Below the pieces are notes generated by a model that was not told the origin of the DNA, did not search any database, and saw only the letters and a program-made list of their open reading frames with translations. A stretch of 64,000 nt of DNA from Hankyongella sp964404985 (GTDB lineage: Bacteria > Pseudomonadota > Alphaproteobacteria > Sphingomonadales > Sphingomonadaceae): assembly GCA_964404985.1 (NCBI GenBank), contig CAYOMD010000006.1:29515-93514 (forward strand), given 5' to 3'. This document shows positions 53,903 to 61,900 of this stretch, one piece after another. The position numbers were made by a program, and so were the translations under genes. Numbering within the stretch: position 1 is the first letter of the stretch; each line of letters begins with the position of its first letter.

Positions 53903-54607
53903 TCAGGACTCCTGATCCTTATCATCTTTCTCCCGCCGACGCGGCAGCGGCTCTGGGGGCAGAACATTCGCCTGCGCTAGCAAGCTGTTCATTTTGCCCT
54001 GCACAACAGCATCCAGGGAGTAATAATAATCCGGCCAATAGGAGTTTAGCGGCCCGTCGATCAGGCGAACCTGGCCAATACACTGCTTTTTTTGGGGAGC
54101 CGGCAGGGCTGACCAGTGGACGGCGCAAAAGGTCAGGCGCGGAAACACCAGCTGACCGTAACGCTCGCCGGTTTTGATGGAAAAGTCGAGGGCATTGACG
54201 GCGCTTTGCGCGACGCCGCCGTTGCTGCTCTCGACCAGAGCGAGGTTGTACCAGACAGCCGGTTGAGGCGGCGCAGCCTTCAGGGACGACACGATGTTGG
54301 TATAGGCGATTGCGCGCTGCGCTTCATATGCGCGGTCATCCTCCGTCTGGTCTGCGATAATCATGCTGATGTCGGCCAACCGGGCCTTGAGGATTGGGTC
54401 TTTGCGCGTGGCTTTGGTCGCCAGGAAGAGTTGATCGAAAATCTGCGTTGCCTGCGCCTTGTCCTGAATATCCGTGAACAGGAAATTGTCGTAAGCATAT
54501 ATAGCACGCCAGCGTTGCCAGTTTGGCCCCCAGGTCAGCGCTCCCAGGGTCATCAGCCCGGCGCCTGCCAGGGCTATAAACGCACCCGCCATGGTTCGTG
54601 GCTTCAT
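53903..54607 (-). CDS. Membrane-anchored protein of unknown function in the exopolysaccharide cluster
   Basis: A 234-aa protein. One N-terminal transmembrane helix (about residues 8-26) is followed by a helical periplasmic region with a TPR-like pair (AVWYNLALVESSNGGVAQSAVNALDFSI), and a charged C-terminus (RRREKDDKDQES). I do not recognise the family. Its place between wza-like and wzc-like genes suggests a role in assembly of the export complex. ATG 54607 follows GGGGAGAG. Confidence 0.72.
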   Translation of the reverse strand: MKPRTMAGAFIALAGAGLMTLGALTWGPNWQRWRAIYAYDNFLFTDIQDKAQATQIFDQLFLATKATRKDPILKARLADISMIIADQTEDDRAYEAQRAIAYTNIVSSLKAAPPQPAVWYNLALVESSNGGVAQSAVNALDFSIKTGERYGQLVFPRLTFCAVHWSALPAPQKKQCIGQVRLIDGPLNSYWPDYYYSLDAVVQGKMNSLLAQANVLPPEPLPRRREKDDKDQES

Positions 54608-54655
54608 CTCTCCCCCCAACTCTCGTTTTAGCAGCGCGGCGACCGCATCGTTGCG

Positions 54656-56971
54656 TTACGCGTCTGCGCGCCCGCCGTCTGCGTAATATTTGGTGTAGCG
54701 CCCTGAGTAATAGTTCTCATCGCCATAGGCGACGCTGTTGCGCGCCATGCGCTGCAAGTCGACAACATTCAGCACAAAGCCGGCCACGCGAGCGTCCGTC
54801 TGACGCAATTTGCGCAGCGCAGCCATCGTGGCGTCCCGCGGCGTAAGCTCCCAGCGGGTGGAGAACACCACGCAGTCAACCTTGCGGGCCAGCACCAGCG
54901 GATCGACGATCGGCAACACCGGCGGGCAGTCCAGAATGACATAGGCATAGCGGCTGCGTGCGCCGGCAAGCAGATCGCTCATGGCGCGGGAGTCCAGAAG
55001 ATCTGCCGAATTGGAGGGTTTTTGCACGCTGTAGATGCAGTCCAGACGCGCGCCCTCGTGACGGACGACCGTATCCGCAAGGCTTGCCTCACCGCTCAGG
55101 AGCTCCGGCAGCCCGATTTCCGGCTCTGCACTCATGATCCCGGCCACGCTTGGGTTGCGCATGTCTGCATCGATCAGCAGTGTCTTGTGGCCGGAGGCCG
55201 CCAGAGAAGCCGCCAATGCGCATGCCAGCGTCGATTTGCCTTCATCCGGCAGCGACGACGTAACCATGATGATGCGGGGCGGGTTATCCACATTGGAAAA
55301 CACCAGCGAACTCCGCAACTTGCGCAGGGACTCGACGAAGATCGAGGTCGGCGCCTGCGTGATATAGTCGATAATTGTTTCGGCGCGAGCGTCCTTCAGG
55401 GTCTTCTTGTTGACCAACGGCACCGAGGACAGGTGCGGCAGTCCGAGATATTGCTGCACTTGTTCAGCGGATCGGAAACCGCGATCCAGCGCCTCGAGCA
55501 AGGCAATGATCGCCACACTGATTGCGAGCGAGAGAATGATCCCGATCGACAGAAAGACGCTGGTGTTGGGATAGCTCGGCTGGTTCGGGACAATGGCCTC
55601 GGATGTGATCCGCGCGACGGGCTCAACGGAGTCGGAGTTGCCGAGTACGAAGGACTTCTTGTAACCTTCCAGAAGGCTCTCGTAGAGCTGGCGCGTCGAG
55701 TTGGCTTCGCGCTGCAATTCGCCCAGGCGTACCATGGCCCGCTCGTTGGTAGCGGCCGAGCGGTCGAGCTGGCTGAGCGATGCTGTCATCGTATTGAGGC
55801 GCGAGCGGGCGACAGCGGCTTCGTTGTCGAGGTTCGACATGATCCGTCGGGACTCGGCAACGATCTGGCGCTCGACATCCGCCATCTCGGCCTTGATGTT
55901 CACGATAGACGGATGCAGTTCCCCGTAGCGGCTGCTCAGTTCTGCCTGCTTGCGGGCAATTTCCGCCTGCTGGGCGCGCAGGCGCGAGATGACGTCCGAT
56001 CCCAGAACCTCATTGAGGGTCTGGACGTCGCCACCGCGCTTCAGAATATCGGCCATCTGCTGGCGGCGCGCTTCTTTCTCGGCGAGGTCCGCACGCGCCG
56101 TGACCAACTGGCTGTTGAAGTCACCGCGTTGCTGGTCAGTCAGTGATTTGCCACCAATATCCAGCAGATTATTGGCGGCGCGATATTGCTCGACCGCTTG
56201 TTCCGCCTTCAGCAGTTTGATCCGCATACCCTCTAACTGGCCATCAAGCCAGCTGTTGGTCCGCCTGATGCTGTCAATCCGGGTATCAAGCTGGTCGACA
56301 AGATAGAGGTCCACCAGCGTGTTCGCGAGGTCAGCCGCGCGCTTGGGCGAGGTCGAGGTGGCGTTGATGCTGATGAGCTGGCTGATGCCGATACGCTTGA
56401 CGGAAATTTGTCCGCGTAACTGGTTGATAATCTTGACAGTCGCCGGGTCGGTTGCAGGCTTGACCTCATCCTGGGTTATCGTTGACGCTGGCTCGTCCTT
56501 TTTCAACCAGGACAGGGGATTGAGGTAGGACAGTAGCGAGCGACTGTCTTTGACGTATTTGAATTCATTGATTTCTTGCAAACGGAGCCGCTCGGTGAGG
56601 CGCGCCAGCAGGGTCGAGGACTTCAGGATTTCAACCTGATTGTCGACGAAAGCCGACTCTGAGGAGGCCGGTACCGAACTCTCTGTAAGTTCGAACACCT
56701 GCGTCGACCGCGGCAGAGCCAGTATCTGCGCCGAGGCGGTATAGCGTGGCTCCGCCATGGCTGTCGCAAGGAGAGAGAGCACAGCCCCCAGTACCACAGC
56801 GCCGGCAAGGACCGAGCGCCTGCGCTTGATTACTTCGATCAGTGCGGTCACGCCGTTGGGTGCCGTCGACTGCTCGTGGTCGCTAGCTGATGCGGCCATA
56901 CGCTCAGAGGCCATGAGAAGAAGGCGATTGTCCTGGCTGGAGCTTGGTTGCCGAATCGCGGGAATATCCAT
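54656..56971 (-). CDS. Wzc-type polysaccharide co-polymerase and tyrosine autokinase
   Basis: A 771-aa inner membrane protein controlling chain length and export. Wzz domain with TM1 (about 53-73), a long periplasmic coiled coil (about 250-430), GNVR-type segment and TM2 (about 470-490). The cytoplasmic BY-kinase has Walker A SSLPDEGKSTLA (about 585), Walker A' LLIDADMRNPSV and Walker B YVILDCPPVLP. A tyrosine cluster at the C-terminus (YGDENYYSGRYTKYY) is the autophosphorylation tail. First gene of the minus-strand exopolysaccharide cluster. Confidence 0.94.
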   Translation of the reverse strand: MDIPAIRQPSSSQDNRLLLMASERMAASASDHEQSTAPNGVTALIEVIKRRRSVLAGAVVLGAVLSLLATAMAEPRYTASAQILALPRSTQVFELTESSVPASSESAFVDNQVEILKSSTLLARLTERLRLQEINEFKYVKDSRSLLSYLNPLSWLKKDEPASTITQDEVKPATDPATVKIINQLRGQISVKRIGISQLISINATSTSPKRAADLANTLVDLYLVDQLDTRIDSIRRTNSWLDGQLEGMRIKLLKAEQAVEQYRAANNLLDIGGKSLTDQQRGDFNSQLVTARADLAEKEARRQQMADILKRGGDVQTLNEVLGSDVISRLRAQQAEIARKQAELSSRYGELHPSIVNIKAEMADVERQIVAESRRIMSNLDNEAAVARSRLNTMTASLSQLDRSAATNERAMVRLGELQREANSTRQLYESLLEGYKKSFVLGNSDSVEPVARITSEAIVPNQPSYPNTSVFLSIGIILSLAISVAIIALLEALDRGFRSAEQVQQYLGLPHLSSVPLVNKKTLKDARAETIIDYITQAPTSIFVESLRKLRSSLVFSNVDNPPRIIMVTSSLPDEGKSTLACALAASLAASGHKTLLIDADMRNPSVAGIMSAEPEIGLPELLSGEASLADTVVRHEGARLDCIYSVQKPSNSADLLDSRAMSDLLAGARSRYAYVILDCPPVLPIVDPLVLARKVDCVVFSTRWELTPRDATMAALRKLRQTDARVAGFVLNVVDLQRMARNSVAYGDENYYSGRYTKYYADGGRADA

Positions 56972-57205
56972 CAGAACGGTCTCCAGATTGCGGGCACGGT
57001 AAAAAAATGCCTCTGGTAATATGGCACGGCAAAATCGAATCCGGCTGTCTTATCGATCTTGCTGTTCATCCGCAATCTTTCCGCGAGGCACCTTACGGTA
57101 CACGGAGTGCTGCAATAGCAGGGACTATAGCAGGGCTGAGGCTAAATTTCGACCGGTTTGAGCGGCTCGGCAGGCCTACGCAGAAAACACTCGACGCAAA
57201 AACGC

Positions 57206-57239
57206 AAAAAAATAGGCCGCTCTTTAAGAGCGGCCTATT
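57206..57239 (-). terminator. Strong Rho-independent terminator of the small secreted protein gene
   Basis: A perfect 13-bp stem (aataggccgctct / agagcggcctatt, 57211-57239) with a 3-nt loop. On the minus strand it is followed by seven T. It lies 21 bp after the stop at 57261 and separates that gene from the exopolysaccharide genes. Confidence 0.93.
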
Positions 57240-57260
57240 CCAATCAAGCTTGGGTAAAGC

Positions 57261-57446
57261 TTAGGCGTTGTTGCGCGGCGGGATCGGAGCGCGGCAGTTG
57301 CGGCCACCCGGAACGCGCGGGGAGGTTCTGCAGCTACCGGTGACACCCGGGCTCGGGTTGCCAACTGAAGTGCGAGCGAAAGACGGAGTAGCGGTCGAAA
57401 CCGACAGGCCGAGTGCGATGGCAGCCATCAAACCAAAAATCTTCAT
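57261..57446 (-). CDS. Small secreted protein, 61 aa
   Basis: A 61-residue protein with a clear signal peptide (MKIFGLMAAIALGLSVSTATPSFA) and a short basic, proline- and glycine-rich mature part with two cysteines (GSCRTSPRVPGGRNCRAP). The upstream AGGGAAAAGG fits a ribosome-binding site. A strong terminator follows. It lies between the exopolysaccharide cluster and two PEP-CTERM genes. No family recognised. The good start, signal and terminator argue that it is real. Confidence 0.72.
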   Translation of the reverse strand: MKIFGLMAAIALGLSVSTATPSFARTSVGNPSPGVTGSCRTSPRVPGGRNCRAPIPPRNNA

Positions 57447-57767
57447 AAGTCACCTTTTCCCTGTAAAATACTATGAACTCAGAAACCTCAAATCCCTTAT
57501 CGGAAGCCCGTCTCTTAGTAAATGGAAATCTGCCTACGGATTAAATTATTCCGGGCACGTTGGGTATGTGATGATTTTTGCCAAGAGAAACACGCCAAAT
57601 TGGCTCTTTTGTGCAATTCGACCGCCTCTGCTGCCGGTGTGAAGCGCGGCCGGGCAGGCAAAGGCGTAGGCTTCGATTCGCATGTGCACAACTCTTTGCC
57701 AGGCGTGGCCTGCTGCGGGCATCGCAGGGGGCCTGTGCAAAGCACTGCTCTATAATAATGCACAACT

Positions 57768-57809
57768 GTATATTGTGTGCATGCTGCCAGAGTATATTGT
57801 GATGCATGC
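57768..57809. repeat. Two near-identical 17/18-bp direct repeats, possible activator sites
   Basis: gtatattgtgtgcatgc (57768-57784) and gtatattgtgatgcatgc (57792-57809) start 24 bp apart and differ by one inserted A. They lie 210-250 bp upstream of the predicted sigma-54 start site, within the range of upstream sites for sigma-54 activators. Confidence 0.6.
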
Positions 57810-57992
57810 CAAGCCAGAGCGCCATGGCCTAATTGCTGCTCTGGTGCGAGGTTCAGCACTTTCGGATGTTCGGGTGCCTAGGGTCGCCATTGTCCGAGAA
57901 CTGTCATACTCGGGCCCACAAAAGCGTCGGATTTTTTTACACGCCCACATAGGCATAAATTCTAAGATATTGTAATATATGGTTATATAACT

Positions 57993-58008
57993 TGGCACGC
58001 TTGCTGCA
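57993..58008 (+). promoter_or_regulatory. Predicted sigma-54 (-24/-12) promoter of PEP-CTERM gene
   Basis: TGGCACGCTTGCTGCA matches consensus TGGCACG-N4-TTGCW with one mismatch and exact GG-N10-GC spacing. The start site would be near 58019, giving a 42-nt leader with AGGAG before ATG 58061. Confidence 0.82.
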
Positions 58009-58060
58009 TGTTGATGCTGGATCGTGTGTGTGTATTTTTTAATGTTACAGGAGCATCACA

Positions 58061-58753
58061 ATGAAATTCGATCTGTTCAAGACTGCCGCTATCGTTGCTA
58101 TCGTCCTCGGTGCAGGTGCTGCCCAAGCTGCACCGTCGGGCACGGTTCTTTTTGACCAAACCCCATCTTCGCCGCTGACCGGCATCGCATCGGATGACGG
58201 TTCGTCTGCTTTCTCGCAGTATGAAGCTGCTGACAACTTTTCGGTTGCCACGACCTCGCAACTGACGGGACTGGTGTTCTGGGGCAACCGTCTGTCGCAG
58301 CAAGTTCTGGATAATTTCACCGTTCGCATTTATGCTGACGATCCTTCGTTCCCGGGCGCTCCGAGCATCTCGCCGCTCTTTTCTGCCAGCCTGGGTGATC
58401 TGACTGGTTCCAACACGGTCCTTTTCGACGACGCGGGCGTTCAGGTTCTGCAATATGAAGCTGATGCTCTGTCTGGTCCGGTTCTGGTAGCTGGCGAACA
58501 GTACTGGATTTCCATTGTCAACACCCTGACCACCGGTAATAACGACGATTGGTTCTGGTCCTTCGGTCCGTTCGGTGCTGACGGCTTCAATGCTGGCCGC
58601 AGCCTGCTTGGTGCGCCGGTTGACTTCGACGTCTTCAATGACGGCGACTTTGCCTTCCAAGTTTACGGCACGCAAGTTCCGGAGCCGGGTTCGATTGCTC
58701 TGCTTGGCGCTGGCCTGGCTCTGGCCGGCTTCGCTCGTCGCAAGCGCGCCTAA
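58061..58753 (+). CDS. PEP-CTERM sorting domain protein (paralogue A)
   Basis: A 230-aa exported protein: signal peptide ending GAAQA, a beta-rich secreted domain, and a C-terminal tag VPEPGSIALLGAG...RRKRA. The domain contains IYADDPSFPGAPSISPL, AGEQYWISIVNTL and FNAGRSLLGAPVDFDVFNDGDFAF, all mirrored in the next gene. Codons such as GCT, GGT and CGT are frequent compared with neighbours, hinting at high expression. It has its own sigma-54 promoter and terminator. Confidence 0.92.
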   Translation: MKFDLFKTAAIVAIVLGAGAAQAAPSGTVLFDQTPSSPLTGIASDDGSSAFSQYEAADNFSVATTSQLTGLVFWGNRLSQQVLDNFTVRIYADDPSFPGAPSISPLFSASLGDLTGSNTVLFDDAGVQVLQYEADALSGPVLVAGEQYWISIVNTLTTGNNDDWFWSFGPFGADGFNAGRSLLGAPVDFDVFNDGDFAFQVYGTQVPEPGSIALLGAGLALAGFARRKRA

Positions 58754-58779
58754 CTTTTAAACCGACATTGTCGATTTGG

Positions 58780-58814
58780 GACGGCAGCGGAATATCCGCT
58801 GTCGTCTTTTTTTT
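58780..58814 (+). terminator. Rho-independent terminator after PEP-CTERM paralogue A
   Basis: A 12-bp stem (gacggcagcgga / tccgctgtcgtc, one G-U pair) with a short loop, followed by eight T. It separates the two PEP-CTERM genes into different transcripts. Confidence 0.93.
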
Positions 58815-58984
58815 GGGATCAAACTCATTTTGCATTCGTATCATTTACTTTGGATATTCTTTGAGCTAGCGTTATTATTTCAGTAAATAATCGTGTTTAA
58901 GCCAAATAAACTACGTGAACTGCACGGCAGATTATGATATAGAAAAAATGTTATATGAAGATGTTTCTATTTTTGGAGGAAAGC

Positions 58985-59665
58985 ATGAAGTACACACTCA
59001 ACGCTTTGGTGCTTGGCGGATTGCTTGCTGTGGCTCCTGCCATTGCTCAGGCGGCCCCTCAGGTTCTGTTTACGCAAGGCATCACGCAAGGGGCTAATGG
59101 CATTGCTTCGACAGCAGGCAACGGTTTCTCACAATATGAAGTGGGTGACAATTTCACGCTGGGCGTGAACGCACAACTGACCTCTATCTCTTTCATCGGC
59201 AACCGCAGCAATCAGTTCTCTGACGAGGATGACTTCACGATCAGCATCTACGCGGATGATCCTGCTTTCCCGGGCGCACCGAGCATTTCACCGCTGTGGT
59301 CCTCGCAGGTCGGGAACATCGCGGAAAGCCTGATTGCACAAACCGACATCCTGGATAATGACCTGTTAAAGTATGAGATTGCCATTGCCGGGCCGTCACT
59401 GCTTGCTGGCCAACAGTACTGGATTACGATCGTTAACGCTTTGTCGGACGGAGGAGACTGGTTCTGGTCGACCTCCAATGATGGGGACGACTTCAATGCA
59501 GGCCGCAGCCTGCTTGACGGACCGGTTGATTTTGACGTTTTCGACGACGGTGACCTCGCTTTCACCCTGACGGGTGAGGCATCCGAAGTCCCGACGCCTG
59601 CGTCCTTCGCCCTGCTGGGTGCTGGCCTGGCACTGGCCGCACTGGCACGCCGCAAGCGCGCCTAA
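58985..59665 (+). CDS. PEP-CTERM-like sorting domain protein (paralogue B, VPTP variant)
   Basis: A 226-aa exported protein: signal peptide ending IAQA, and the same domain as its neighbour (IYADDPAFPGAPSISPL; AGQQYWITIVNAL; FNAGRSLLDGPVDFDVFDDGDLAF). The C-terminal tag reads VPTPASFALLGAG...RRKRA, with Thr replacing the Glu of PEP. GGAGGAAAGC precedes ATG 58985; an in-frame ATG at 58955 is less likely. It must have its own promoter because a strong terminator lies upstream; I see no perfect sigma-54 site. Confidence 0.9.
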   Translation: MKYTLNALVLGGLLAVAPAIAQAAPQVLFTQGITQGANGIASTAGNGFSQYEVGDNFTLGVNAQLTSISFIGNRSNQFSDEDDFTISIYADDPAFPGAPSISPLWSSQVGNIAESLIAQTDILDNDLLKYEIAIAGPSLLAGQQYWITIVNALSDGGDWFWSTSNDGDDFNAGRSLLDGPVDFDVFDDGDLAFTLTGEASEVPTPASFALLGAGLALAALARRKRA

Positions 59666-59689
59666 AGCGTCTTTTAGTCTATTGTGAAC

Positions 59690-59719
59690 AGGCGGCGGGT
59701 GCAAATCCGCCGCCTTTTC
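59690..59719. terminator. Hairpin terminator between PEP-CTERM paralogue B and hisD
   Basis: A 9-bp perfect stem (aggcggcgg / ccgccgcct) with an 8-nt loop, followed by ttttct on the plus strand. It lies 24 bp after the PEP-CTERM stop and just before the convergent hisD stop. Confidence 0.85.
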
Positions 59720-59726
59720 TGTGGCT

Positions 59727-61031
59727 TTACTCTGGCAGGGCGCTGTTCCGGCGCAGGCTGACCGAGAGGGCATGGGCCGGCAGGCCTTCTGCTTGTGCCA
59801 GTGCAACGGTCGCCGGGCCGAGGATCGCCAGAGCATCTGGCGGGCACTCCAGAAATGTCGTCCGCTTCATAAAATCGGTCACCGACAGGCCAGAGGCAAA
59901 GCGCGCCCGCCGACCGGTCGGCAGCACGTGATTGGGGCCACCGAGGTAATCGCCGATGGCCTCTGGCGTGTGCCGCCCCAGAAAAATCGACCCGGCATGG
60001 CGGATTTGCAGGCGTAACGGTTCCGGATCCGCCACGGCGAGCTCAAGATGCTCTGCAGCCAGCGCGTCGATCAACGGGAGAGCCGCCGCCAGTTCCGGCA
60101 CCACAATCACCACGCCGTAGCGATCCCAGCTCTGCCGCGCACTGCTGTCATCCGGCCACCGCGCCAAATGCTGCTCGACCCTTGCCATCACGGCGCGGCC
60201 GAAGCCGGCATCGTCGGTGATCAGGATTGCCTGTGCCACAGGGTCATGCTCGGCCTGGGACAGCAGGTCAGCGGCAATATGGCCGGGGTCGTTCCGTGCA
60301 TCGGCCAGAACCAGAATTTCCGATGGCCCGGCCACCATGTCGATGCCGACCATGCCGAACACCTGCCGCTTGGCCTCTGCCACATAGGCGTTGCCCGGGC
60401 CGACGATCTTGTCGACAGCCGCAATCGTCGCGGTGCCATAGGCCAGTGCGGCAATCGCCTGTGCCCCACCGGCCCGGTAGATTTCCGAAACGCCGGCCAG
60501 ATGCGCCGCCACCAGGACCAGCGGGTTCAAAACACCGTCCGGTGCCGGCACCACCATCGCCAACCGGGCAACACCTGCAACCACGGCAGGTATCGCGTTC
60601 ATCAGGACGGACGACGGGTATGCAGCGCGCCCACCCGGGACATAGAGCCCTACCGTATCGATGGGTGTCCAGCGCACGCCGGCGCGTACGCCCAGCGCGT
60701 CAATCGTCTCAAAATCGGCCGGGTATAACTGGCTGTGGAAATCACGGATACGCGTGGCCGCCAGTGCCAGGGCATTCCGGGTCTCGGCAGGGCAGGCTGA
60801 CACAGCATCGGCAATCTCGTTCGCGCTCACGCGCGCAGTCTCGGGCGTGAGTACAATGCGGTCGAAGCGCTGCGTGTATTCAAACAGGGCGTCATCCCCG
60901 CGCGCGCGAACATCTGCCAGGATCAAACGTACGACATCGGCAACATCTGCGGGCGCCTCCCGGCGGTCCTGCACGATTGCCGCAAAGGCCTGGGCAAAAT
61001 CCGGGTCAGTCAACTCAAGCCACTGGGGCAA
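59727..61031 (-). CDS. hisD: Histidinol dehydrogenase HisD
   Basis: It performs the last two steps of histidine synthesis (histidinol to histidine, NAD, zinc). 434 aa if started at TTG 61031, which matches the family N-terminus (PQWLELTDPDFAQAF) and has AGGAGG 6 nt upstream. The longer in-frame ORF to 61094 reads into hisG. Signatures: VGLYVPGGRAAYPSSVLM, VDKIVGPGNAYVAEAKRQ, GPSEILVLADA and the active-site AAEHLELAV. It overlaps hisG by 17 bp. Confidence 0.95.
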   Translation of the reverse strand: MPQWLELTDPDFAQAFAAIVQDRREAPADVADVVRLILADVRARGDDALFEYTQRFDRIVLTPETARVSANEIADAVSACPAETRNALALAATRIRDFHSQLYPADFETIDALGVRAGVRWTPIDTVGLYVPGGRAAYPSSVLMNAIPAVVAGVARLAMVVPAPDGVLNPLVLVAAHLAGVSEIYRAGGAQAIAALAYGTATIAAVDKIVGPGNAYVAEAKRQVFGMVGIDMVAGPSEILVLADARNDPGHIAADLLSQAEHDPVAQAILITDDAGFGRAVMARVEQHLARWPDDSSARQSWDRYGVVIVVPELAAALPLIDALAAEHLELAVADPEPLRLQIRHAGSIFLGRHTPEAIGDYLGGPNHVLPTGRRARFASGLSVTDFMKRTTFLECPPDALAILGPATVALAQAEGLPAHALSVSLRRNSALPE

Positions 61032-61707
61032 GGGCGGCCTCCTGCGTTGTGAGGCTGCGAAATGCATCCACCCACGGCGCGAGGGTCGCGGCACGCGTTT
61101 TGAAAGCGGTGCGGTTGACGATCAGGCGGGTGCTGACCTGCGCAATGGTTGCCACTTCGATCAGGCCGTTTTCCTTCAAGGTGCGGCCACTGGAGACCAG
61201 GTCGACGATGCGCTGACACAGCCCCAACTGGGGGGCAAGCTCCATCGCGCCGTTGAGTTTGATGCATTCTGCCTGCACGCCGCGCGCCTCGAAATAGCGC
61301 CGGGTGACCTGCGGATATTTGGTGGCAATGCGAATGTGGCTCCAGGTGGCCGGATCGTCGGTCGCGCTGAGTGCTGCTGGTTCTGCGACGGAAATCCGGC
61401 ACTGCCCGATGCCGAGGTCGACCGGCGTGTAAATCTCCGGGAAGTCGAATTCCATCAACACGTCGTTGCCGGCCAGGCCGAAGTGTGCGGCACCGAAAGC
61501 GACGAAGGTGGCGACATCGAACGCGCGGACACGAATGATGCTGAGGCCGGGAATATTGGTGGCAAAGCGCAGCGCACGGGACTCATCGTCATGGAACGCG
61601 GCCTCCGGCGCAATCCCGACTGCGGCGAGCAACGGCAGTGCCTCCCTGAGGATGCGTCCTTTGGGGAGGGCGAGCACAAGCTCTGCAGGGGTGTGAACGA
61701 AGGCCAT
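61015..61707 (-). CDS. hisG: ATP phosphoribosyltransferase HisG, short form
   Basis: First enzyme of histidine synthesis, 230 aa. Signatures: LALPKGRILREALPLL, FGAAHFGLAGNDVLMEF, and the PRPP-binding VDLVSSGRTLKENGL. It lacks the C-terminal regulatory ACT-like domain of long HisG. Short HisG proteins normally need the HisZ subunit for activity and feedback control; no hisZ is in this window. Operon with hisD. Confidence 0.94.
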   Translation of the reverse strand: MAFVHTPAELVLALPKGRILREALPLLAAVGIAPEAAFHDDESRALRFATNIPGLSIIRVRAFDVATFVAFGAAHFGLAGNDVLMEFDFPEIYTPVDLGIGQCRISVAEPAALSATDDPATWSHIRIATKYPQVTRRYFEARGVQAECIKLNGAMELAPQLGLCQRIVDLVSSGRTLKENGLIEVATIAQVSTRLIVNRTAFKTRAATLAPWVDAFRSLTTQEAALAPVA

Positions 61708-61900
61708 GGTCAGTATCCGGTGGTCAGCGAGGCTCTGTACCTAATGCGGCTCCCCGGTAGCGTCCATGCCGAACTGCACCCGGATGCTTGAGTTGCTTGC
61801 ATTTCCTGCAGTCTTGCGCCATGACCGCACATCTTGCGCACGCACGGATTCTGCCCGTCGTTTCGCGCGCTCAAAAAACTTGACGCAAAAAAGGGTCCGA

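Larger units (their letters stand above)
57447..58060. other. AT-rich regulatory region upstream of the PEP-CTERM gene
   Basis: About 610 bp with no convincing gene; overlapping short ORFs exist on both strands but none has an RBS or protein-like pattern. It holds the promoter of the small secreted protein (left end), two direct repeats at 57768-57809 and a sigma-54 promoter at 57993-58008. Confidence 0.7.

Noticed and set aside
57027..57043. Possible sigma-54 site upstream of the Wzc-type gene (minus strand cGGattcgattttGCc)
   Set aside because: GG-N10-GC spacing is right but the -24 element matches poorly beyond GG; too weak to list as a promoter, though its position is suggestive.
57515..57859. 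Short minus-strand ORFs in the PEP-CTERM upstream region
   Set aside because: Overlapping frames on both strands are equally open, none has an RBS or signal peptide; AT-rich regulatory DNA explains them.
58852..58870. tGGatattctttgaGC upstream of PEP-CTERM paralogue B
   Set aside because: Spacing between GG and GC is 11, not 10, and the flanks do not match sigma-54 elements.
49222..59665. Search for an exosortase, PrsK or PrsR near the PEP-CTERM and exopolysaccharide genes
   Set aside because: No ORF shows the exosortase multi-helix pattern or a sigma-54 activator; they must be outside the window.
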